Positions 57,663 to 64,000 of a DNA stretch of 64,000 nucleotides are shown in pieces. Location of the stretch: the NCBI RefSeq assembly GCF_014490745.1, contig NZ_LZEU01000001.1, positions 1,008,501 to 1,072,500 of the forward strand, written 5' to 3'. The stretch's first letter is position 1; every line of letters begins with the position of its first letter. The translations under genes and the position numbers were made by a program. The notes under the pieces were generated by a model. It was not told the origin of the DNA. It searched no databases and saw only the letters and a program-made list of their open reading frames with translations. This DNA is from Pseudomonas alcaligenes (lineage in GTDB: Bacteria; Pseudomonadota; Gammaproteobacteria; Pseudomonadales; Pseudomonadaceae).

Positions 57663-57988
57663 TGAGTCCGCGTATCGCGGCGCTGGCCGATCAGTTGCTG
57701 CTGATCGAGCGTGAGCTGCGTTTGCTGGGGCTGTGGTCGCCGCAGGCGCCGGCGGCCGAGGCGCTGGCCAGTCGGGAACCTTTCTGCGTCGACACCCTGC
57801 CGTTCGAGGCCTGGTTGCAGTGGCTACTGCTGCCGCGGATGAAAAGCCTGCTGGAGAGTGGTGGGTCACTGCCTACAGCTTCGGGACTGCTGCCGATGGC
57901 GGAGGAGGTCTACAAGGGGCGGCTAGGAGAGGTGCGGGCCTTGCTGGCGGCCCTGGGGGAATTCGATCGGTTGATCGGGAGCGCCTGA
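57662..57988 (+). CDS. YqcC family protein
   Basis: 108 residues, a small helical cytoplasmic protein of the YqcC type: LADQLLLIERELRLLGLWSP, then FCVDTLPFEAWLQWLLLPRM (the conserved core) and a closing helix. Often found near a tRNA pseudouridine synthase; function unknown. It overlaps the lipoprotein gene by one base (TGATG). A GGAGCGCC-TGA-GGCGCTCC hairpin covers its stop codon. Confidence 0.9.
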   Translation: MSPRIAALADQLLLIERELRLLGLWSPQAPAAEALASREPFCVDTLPFEAWLQWLLLPRMKSLLESGGSLPTASGLLPMAEEVYKGRLGEVRALLAALGEFDRLIGSA

Positions 57989-58010
57989 GGCGCTCCGGCT
58001 TGCCAGGAAG

Positions 58011-58436
58011 TTACTGGCAGTTTTCCTTGATGGCAGCTTCGCTCTTGCTCATGCGTTCCTGGCGCTCTTCTTCCGTCAGGCGGCGGGTTTCGTCGCCATC
58101 CTTGACGCGTACGCGCGGGTTCGCCTTCATCTGCGCAAGATCCTTGCGTACGCGCTCGCAGTAGCTATCCATTTCTTTCTGGCGCTTGGCTGCGTCCTGC
58201 CTGGCTTCCTGGTCAAGCGCTTCCTGTTTGGCGTCCGTCTCCGGAATATCCAGCTTGGGGGCGGCGATCTTGGGCTGGGTGATGTTGGGGTTCACCTCGG
58301 CGGCCTGTTGTCCTTCCGGCGGCTGCGCCCCGAAATGTGTGTTGCCTTCAGCATCCACCCATTTGTAGATCTGGCCGGCCATGGCGCTGGCGCTCAGGGC
58401 GAGCAGCAGGCTGCCCGTGAGAATCATGCGATGCAT
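58011..58436 (-). CDS. DUF4124 domain secreted protein
   Basis: 141 residues. Signal peptide MHRMILTGSLLLALSASAMA, followed at once by the DUF4124 strand pattern GQIYKWVDAEGNTHFGAQPP. The rest is charged and helical, with a coiled-coil-like stretch about 75-140 (KQEALDQEARQDAAKRQKEM, LTEEERQERMSKSEAAI). DUF4124 proteins are periplasmic and of unknown role; this one matches PA4697 in position. ATG at 58436 with AGGAAAC upstream. Confidence 0.9.
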   Translation of the reverse strand: MHRMILTGSLLLALSASAMAGQIYKWVDAEGNTHFGAQPPEGQQAAEVNPNITQPKIAAPKLDIPETDAKQEALDQEARQDAAKRQKEMDSYCERVRKDLAQMKANPRVRVKDGDETRRLTEEERQERMSKSEAAIKENCQ

Positions 58437-58842
58437 GCTGTTTCCTTTTTTATGGCTGTGGAACCTGGTGGTTACTATAACCAAAACCGACGAAACGTCA
58501 TCCTGCGCCATGTCACAGCTGCTGGTGGAAGATTCCTGAGTCTGTGGCTTGACTTGCCGTACATTAATCAGAACAATCCAACGTCCGCTGTAGTGGGGTC
58601 CGCCGCAAGTGTCCCCCAGCTCAGTGGAAAAAGGCGCTACCCGTGCCGACCCCCGTTACACCCGCAACGCGTTACCTCGCGCTGGGAAGGAAAGGCTCCG
58701 CAAGATTGGGCCGTTCCGCTACTCGTCAGGCAGACCCCTGCATTACCCGTGACCACAGTCGCGCTTGTCTGCTGACCGGTAAGACCTACTCAAAGGACCA
58801 CTCGTTGACGGGTGGTAATCTGGCGTTCTAGAGGTGAACAAC
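58437..58842. other. 406-base divergent promoter and long leader before ilvI
   Basis: Holds a likely ilvI promoter: TTGACT (58549-58554) with a weak -10 (AACAAT) 17 bases on. That would give a leader of about 260 bases, long enough for attenuation. A GTG-started 62-codon ORF (58643-58831) lies in it but has no run of Ile, Val or Leu codons. A hairpin CCACTCG-TTGA-CGGGTGG (58798-58815) precedes the ilvI ribosome site. I saw no second gene. Confidence 0.5.
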
Positions 58843-60573
58843 GTGGAGCTTTTATCCGGCGCTGAAATGGTCGTCCGCTCGCTGCGTGACGAAGGCGTGA
58901 AGTACATTTATGGGTACCCGGGCGGTGCCCTCCTGCACATCTATGATGCTCTGTTCAAAGAGCCGGAAGTGACCCACATCCTGGTGCGTCACGAGCAGGC
59001 CGCTACCCACATGGCTGACGGCTATGCCCGAGCCACCGGCAAGGCCGGCGTGGTACTGGTGACTTCCGGTCCGGGGGCGACCAACGCCGTTACCGGTATC
59101 GCTACCGCTTACATGGACTCGATCCCGATGGTCGTCATTTCCGGTCAGGTGCCCAGCACCGTGGTCGGTACCGACGCCTTCCAGGAAACCGACATGGTCG
59201 GTATCTCGCGCCCGATCGTGAAGCACAGCTTCATCATCAAGCATCCTTCGGAAATCCCCGAAGTGATCAAGAAAGCCTTCTATCTCGCCCAGTCCGGCCG
59301 TCCCGGCCCGGTGGTTGTGGATATTCCGAAGGACATGGGCGATCCGTCGCAGAAGTTCGAATACAGCTACCCGAAGAAGGTCAAGCTGCGCTCCTACAGC
59401 CCGGCTACCCGTGGTCATTCCGGGCAGATCCGCAAGGCCGCCGAGATGCTCCTGGCCGCCAAGCGCCCGATGCTGTACTCCGGTGGCGGCGTGGTCATGG
59501 GGGGCGCTTCCGAGCCGCTCACCGAGCTGGCCAAGATGCTCAATATTCCGGTGACCAATACCCTGATGGGCCTCGGCGCCTATCCGGGTAACGATCGCCA
59601 GTTCGTCGGCATGCTCGGCATGCATGGCAGCTACACCGCCAACCTGGCTATGCACCACGCTGACGTGATCCTGGCCGTCGGTGCGCGTTTCGATGATCGG
59701 GTGATCAACGGTGAAACCGCAGCCAAGTTCTGCCCGAACGCCAAGATCATCCACATCGACATCGACCCGGCTTCGATCTCCAAGACCGTCAAGGCCGACA
59801 TCCCGATCGTTGGTCCAGTGGACAGCGTGCTGACCGAGATGGTCGCCATCCTCAAGGAAATTGGCGAGACCCCGAACAAGGAAACCGTCGCCAGTTGGTG
59901 GAAACAGATCGATGAGTGGCGTGGTGGTGGTCGCCTGTTCCCCTACAACGAGGGTGACGGCAGCATCATCAAGCCGCAGACCGTGATCGAAACCCTCAGC
60001 GAAGTGACCAAGGGCGATGCCTTCGTCAGCTCCGACGTGGGTCAGCACCAGATGTTCGCGGCGCAGTACTACCGCTTCAACAAGCCGAACCGTTGGATCA
60101 ATTCCGGTGGCCTGGGCACCATGGGCTTCGGTCTGCCGGCAGCGATGGGCGTCAAGCTGAACTTCCCGGAGGCCGACGTGGCCTGCGTCACCGGCGAAGG
60201 CAGTATCCAGATGAACATCCAGGAGCTGTCGACCTGCCTGCAGTACGACCTGCCGGTGAAGATCATCAACCTGAACAACGGTGCCCTCGGCATGGTTCGC
60301 CAGTGGCAGGACATGCAGTACAACAGCCGTTACTCGCACTCCTACATGGAATCGCTGCCTGACTTCGTCAAGCTGGCCGAGGCCTATGGTCATGTGGGCA
60401 TGCGCATCACCGACCTGAAAGACCTCAAGCCGATGATGGAAGAGGCTTTCGCCATGAAGAACCGCCTGGTGTTCCTCGACATTGCCGTGGATACCAGCGA
60501 GCACGTGTACCCGATGCAGATTCGCGGCGGTGCCATGCGTGACATGTGGCTGAGCAAGACGGAGCGGACCTGA
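58843..60573 (+). CDS. ilvI: Acetolactate synthase large subunit (IlvI/IlvB type)
   Basis: 576 residues, thiamine diphosphate enzyme for the first common step of valine, leucine and isoleucine synthesis. ThDP-binding catalytic Glu in [23 protein letters not shown]-binding domain in the middle, and the ThDP motif [19 protein letters not shown] with closing NLNN (the usual GDG is GEG here, as I recall from other Pseudomonas enzymes). I chose the GTG at 58843 (GTG GAG CTT), with AGAGGTG six bases upstream; an in-frame GTG nine bases earlier is inside that site. Matches PA4696. Confidence 0.94.
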   Translation: MELLSGAEMVVRSLRDEGVKYIYGYPGGALLHIYDALFKEPEVTHILVRHEQAATHMADGYARATGKAGVVLVTSGPGATNAVTGIATAYMDSIPMVVISGQVPSTVVGTDAFQETDMVGISRPIVKHSFIIKHPSEIPEVIKKAFYLAQSGRPGPVVVDIPKDMGDPSQKFEYSYPKKVKLRSYSPATRGHSGQIRKAAEMLLAAKRPMLYSGGGVVMGGASEPLTELAKMLNIPVTNTLMGLGAYPGNDRQFVGMLGMHGSYTANLAMHHADVILAVGARFDDRVINGETAAKFCPNAKIIHIDIDPASISKTVKADIPIVGPVDSVLTEMVAILKEIGETPNKETVASWWKQIDEWRGGGRLFPYNEGDGSIIKPQTVIETLSEVTKGDAFVSSDVGQHQMFAAQYYRFNKPNRWINSGGLGTMGFGLPAAMGVKLNFPEADVACVTGEGSIQMNIQELSTCLQYDLPVKIINLNNGALGMVRQWQDMQYNSRYSHSYMESLPDFVKLAEAYGHVGMRITDLKDLKPMMEEAFAMKNRLVFLDIAVDTSEHVYPMQIRGGAMRDMWLSKTERT

Positions 60574-60575
60574 AC

Positions 60576-61067
60576 ATGCGCCATATCATCTCCCTGTTGC
60601 TGGAAAACGAACCGGGCGCCCTGTCGCGTGTGGTTGGCCTGTTCTCCCAGCGCAACTACAACATCGAAAGCCTGACCGTGGCGCCGACCGAAGACCCCAC
60701 CCTGTCGCGTCTGACGCTGACCACCGTAGGGCATGACGATGTGATCGAGCAGATCACCAAGAACCTCAACAAGCTGATCGAAGTGGTCAAGCTGGTGAAC
60801 CTGTCGGAAAGCGCCCACATCGAGCGCGAACTGATGCTGGTGAAAGTGAAGGCCACCGGCGCCCAGCGCGCCGAGGTCAAGCGCACCACCGACATCTTCC
60901 GCGGGCAGATCGTCGACGTCACCAGCAGTGTCTACACCATTCAGCTGGCTGGTACGAGCGACAAGCTGGACAGCTTCATCCAGGCCATCGGCACCGCGTC
61001 GATCCTGGAGACCGTGCGCAGTGGTGTCACCGGTATTGCGCGTGGCGACAAGGTCTTGAGCATCTGA
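60576..61067 (+). CDS. ilvH: Acetolactate synthase small subunit IlvH
   Basis: 163 residues, regulatory subunit of IlvI. The N-terminal ACT domain (about 1-75: HIISLLLENEPGALSRVVGL, FSQRNYNIESLTVAPTEDP) binds valine for feedback inhibition; the C-terminal domain ends GVTGIARGDKVLSI. Starts two bases after the ilvI stop. A strong terminator follows, so ilvC has its own promoter. Confidence 0.95.
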   Translation: MRHIISLLLENEPGALSRVVGLFSQRNYNIESLTVAPTEDPTLSRLTLTTVGHDDVIEQITKNLNKLIEVVKLVNLSESAHIERELMLVKVKATGAQRAEVKRTTDIFRGQIVDVTSSVYTIQLAGTSDKLDSFIQAIGTASILETVRSGVTGIARGDKVLSI

Positions 61068-61082
61068 TCGTCATGGTTGAAG

Positions 61083-61111
61083 AAAGCCCCGCCTAGTGCG
61101 GGGCTTTTTAT
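61083..61111. terminator. Terminator between ilvH and ilvY
   Basis: AAAGCCCCGC-CTAG-TGCGGGGCTTTTTA. Usable on both strands; the ilvY stop codon (TTA on the plus strand, 61108-61110) is inside its T tract. Confidence 0.92.
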
Positions 61112-61989
61112 TTCTGGCGATTCCAGAAGGCGGCGATCAGCGGATCCTTGAGGCGTTTCTGCAGGGCAAACAGGCCGATGTCGTAAGCGGTCAGTGGCGG
61201 CTGGATGTCATAGATGCGGATGCGCGCGGTCAGCGGGCTGTTGTCCAGCACGATCTGTGGCACCACGCCGATACCGAACCCCAGGCTCACCATGCTGACG
61301 ATGGCTTCGTTGCCGCTCACCTGGGCATAGATGCGCGGTTTGATGTTATGGCTCTTCAGCCAGCGGTCGGTGCGCGTCCGTGCCAGCCCCTCTTCTGAAA
61401 GGATCATCGGTACGTCCCGCCAGTTCTCTGCGCTGGGGTGCTTCAACTGTTCGTCGCTGAGCAGCTGCGATGACTGCGGGCCGATGAAGCGTAGCTCGGA
61501 GCGGGCAATGGGTTGAAACTCGATGTCGGCAGGCAGGTTGTCCGGGCGCGCGCCGATGGCCAGGTCTTCCAGTTCCTGTTGTACGCGTTCGACGGCCTTG
61601 GCTGGGTCGCCGGTGTGCAGCTTCATTTCGATGCGCGGGTAGTTCTGCCGGAAGCTGCTGAGGATGTCATACAGAAAGCTGTAGCTGGCCGTGACTGAGC
61701 AATATAGGGAGAGCTCGCCGTGCAGGATCAACTGATCTTGCTTGAAGGTCTGGCGAATGGCCTGCCAGCCATTCATGACCTCCTGGGCATACTCGCGAAA
61801 CTGCTGGCCCTCGCGGGTCAGCCGAACCGAGCGGTTGTCGCGCAGGAATAGAGAGGCGCCGAGCTCATCCTCGAGCTGCTTGATGCTACGGCTGAGTGCC
61901 GAGGGGCTGACATGCTGTTCGCGGCTGGTTTTGCCGAAGTGCAGGTTGTCTGCCAAAGAAAGAAAAAGCCTGAGCGCGTGGCTATCCAT
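61108..61989 (-). CDS. ilvY: IlvY-type LysR activator
   Basis: 293 residues. Helix-turn-helix about 3-60 (SREQHVSPSALSRSIKQLED), effector domain about 90-290. It is divergent from ilvC with 126 bases between, the layout of E. coli ilvY-ilvC, where IlvY activates ilvC in response to acetolactate or acetohydroxybutyrate. ATG at 61989. An inverted repeat rich in TTGCAA/GCAAT lies in the shared promoter region. It sits between ilvH and ilvC, which are adjacent in P. aeruginosa, so it is an insertion or a lost gene there. Confidence 0.88.
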   Translation of the reverse strand: MDSHALRLFLSLADNLHFGKTSREQHVSPSALSRSIKQLEDELGASLFLRDNRSVRLTREGQQFREYAQEVMNGWQAIRQTFKQDQLILHGELSLYCSVTASYSFLYDILSSFRQNYPRIEMKLHTGDPAKAVERVQQELEDLAIGARPDNLPADIEFQPIARSELRFIGPQSSQLLSDEQLKHPSAENWRDVPMILSEEGLARTRTDRWLKSHNIKPRIYAQVSGNEAIVSMVSLGFGIGVVPQIVLDNSPLTARIRIYDIQPPLTAYDIGLFALQKRLKDPLIAAFWNRQK

Positions 61990-62010
61990 AATCGTTTCAT
62001 ATATCGGCAC

Positions 62011-62041
62011 GTTGTATTGCAAATATATCATTTTACGCAAT
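62011..62041. promoter_or_regulatory. Probable IlvY operator at ilvC
   Basis: ATTGC (62016-62020) and GCAAT (62037-62041) form an inverted repeat with a 16-base AT-rich centre, within the ilvY-ilvC gap and about 75 bases before ilvC. The half-sites match the E. coli IlvY pattern of TTGCAA dyads. Confidence 0.6.
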
Positions 62042-62070
62042 AGAGTGAATCGCTTAAGGTGCCTCCGTAG

Positions 62071-63132
<1,062 letters not shown>

Positions 63133-63147
63133 GGTCTTCCGATGTTC

Positions 63148-63177
63148 AAAAAGACGCGGCTTCGGCCGCGTTTTTTT
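63148..63177 (+). terminator. Terminator after ilvC
   Basis: ACGCGGC-TTCG-GCCGCG followed by seven T. A clean rho-independent terminator. Confidence 0.95.
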
Positions 63178-63289
63178 ATGCTCGGCGCGGGCTTCTGGTA
63201 TAAAGCCATTCGTTTGCATGGAGCTGCTGGCGAACCTCTTCCGGCGGCTTCGGTCGAAATCCATTCCAAATCGCTGCAAGGTGTTGTTC

Positions 63290-64000
63290 ATGAACGAACG
63301 TCCCGAGGAATCCGGCTCCGCTCCCGAAGAGGAGAGCCTTCTGCCCATCGATGAGCATGTGGAGGAGGGGCACGATGCGGAAGGGCGCAAGGTGCGCCAT
63401 CGTGGCATCTATCTGCTGCCCAACCTGTTCACCACGGCAGCGCTGTTCTCCGGCTTCTATGCCATCGTCAACGGCATGAACGGCCAGTTCGACCATGCGG
63501 CCATCGCCATCTTTGTGGCCATGGTGCTCGACGGCCTTGATGGCCGTGTCGCTCGCCTGACCAATACCCAGAGTGCCTTCGGTGCCGAGTACGACTCGCT
63601 GTCGGATATGGTCGCCTTCGGTGTGGCGCCGGCGCTGGTGGCCTTCGAGTGGGCCCTGGGCAGCCTGGGCAAGGTCGGCTGGATGGTCGCCTTCATCTAT
63701 GTGGCTGGCGCGGCTCTGCGTCTGGCGCGTTTCAACACCATGGTCGGCAAGGCCGACAAACGCTACTTCATCGGTCTGGCCAGCCCGGCGGCGGCAGCTC
63801 TGGTGGCGGGTACCGTGTGGGCATTCAGCGACTTCGGCATCAAGGGCTCGAACATGGCCTTTGTCGTGGCCCTGCTGGTGGCGGCGGCCGGTACCCTGAT
63901 GGTCAGCAACATCAAATACAACAGCTTCAAGGATCTGGATCTGAAAGGTCGCGTGCCTTTTGTGGCGATCCTTGTCGTGGTGCTGGTGTTCGCCGTGGTG
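63290..64000 (+). CDS. pssA: PssA, CDP-diacylglycerol-serine phosphatidyltransferase (3' end cut)
   Basis: The first 237 residues; the window ends in frame. Membrane enzyme that makes phosphatidylserine, the precursor of phosphatidylethanolamine. The CDP-alcohol motif is DGLDGRVARLTNTQSAFGAE followed by YDSLSD, that is DGxxAR, then G, D and D at the family spacing. Several helices follow. The acidic N-terminal tail (about 1-35) precedes the first helix. It follows ilvC, as in P. aeruginosa (PA4693). ATG at 63290; a TATAAA is visible about 90 bases upstream. Confidence 0.94.
   Translation, partial: MNERPEESGSAPEEESLLPIDEHVEEGHDAEGRKVRHRGIYLLPNLFTTAALFSGFYAIVNGMNGQFDHAAIAIFVAMVLDGLDGRVARLTNTQSAFGAEYDSLSDMVAFGVAPALVAFEWALGSLGKVGWMVAFIYVAGAALRLARFNTMVGKADKRYFIGLASPAAAALVAGTVWAFSDFGIKGSNMAFVVALLVAAAGTLMVSNIKYNSFKDLDLKGRVPFVAILVVVLVFAVV

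Noticed and set aside
58643..58831. Possible leader peptide of ilvI
   Set aside because: 62 codons without clustered Ile, Val or Leu codons and without a matching terminator/antiterminator pair.

Overview
The window is a stretch of high-GC gammaproteobacterial chromosome that reads as Pseudomonas. Evidence: the block from 51.1 to 64 kb carries cbpA, pentapeptide-repeat, mrcB, tetratricopeptide lipoprotein, YqcC, ilvI, ilvH, ilvC and pssA genes in the order known from P. aeruginosa PA4704 to PA4693. A PrrF-type iron sRNA lies beside cbpA, as in that species. A bauR/bauABC beta-alanine locus and REP palindromes typical of pseudomonads are also present. No tRNA, rRNA, CRISPR array, transposase or phage gene was seen. 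Most of the window is ordinary chromosome; small decayed genes, repeats and structured RNA sit in the gaps.

Layout. 1-8 kb: the start of a secreted RTX/cadherin protein, a membrane diguanylate cyclase, a YdcZ-type transporter, a GNAT enzyme, two DUF4136 lipoproteins, cmoM, a MazG-like enzyme and ada, all on the minus strand. 8-17 kb: a BvgS-like hybrid sensor kinase with a response regulator whose HD-GYP domain has lost metal ligands, an oxidoreductase with a divergent LysR gene, a RIO kinase, an EamA exporter and ferritin ftnA. 17-24 kb: a Fur-box TonB siderophore receptor and a copper module (cueR, copA, a secreted protein of unknown role, copZ) with two CueR-type promoters. 24-30 kb: a TetR repressor, an RND adaptor and pump, and a Bcr/CflA exporter. 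30-37 kb: a 1297-residue PAS/GAF/GGDEF/EAL protein, a quinone-oxidoreductase-like enzyme with a divergent LysR gene, and a TetR regulator.

37-44 kb: a beta-alanine and polyamine catabolic cluster. BauR diverges from bauABC. Two PuuD-type gamma-glutamyl hydrolases follow; the first has a strongly structured leader, and the second is a more AT-rich paralogue behind a 625-base gap that holds a frameshifted small gene. 44-51 kb: a NYN/OST-HTH protein, another GNAT enzyme, lipoproteins, a solute-binding-like protein, YjdM and a large protein of unknown family. 51-64 kb: PrrF with cbpA, a TfoX C-terminal-domain gene, a frameshifted 61-residue gene, the pentapeptide gene, a phosphotransferase/P-loop fusion, mrcB with a -10 box almost touching its start codon, and the branched-chain amino acid operon ilvIH with ilvY/ilvC and the start of pssA.

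How the genes work together. Iron: PrrF, the Fur-box receptor and FtnA cover sparing, uptake and storage. Copper: CueR would drive both copA and copZ. Nitrogen: PuuD enzymes release amino acids from gamma-glutamyl intermediates, and BauA/BauC carry beta-alanine to acetyl-CoA. c-di-GMP: one active-looking cyclase, one EAL phosphodiesterase with a dead GGDEF, and one degenerate HD-GYP regulator.
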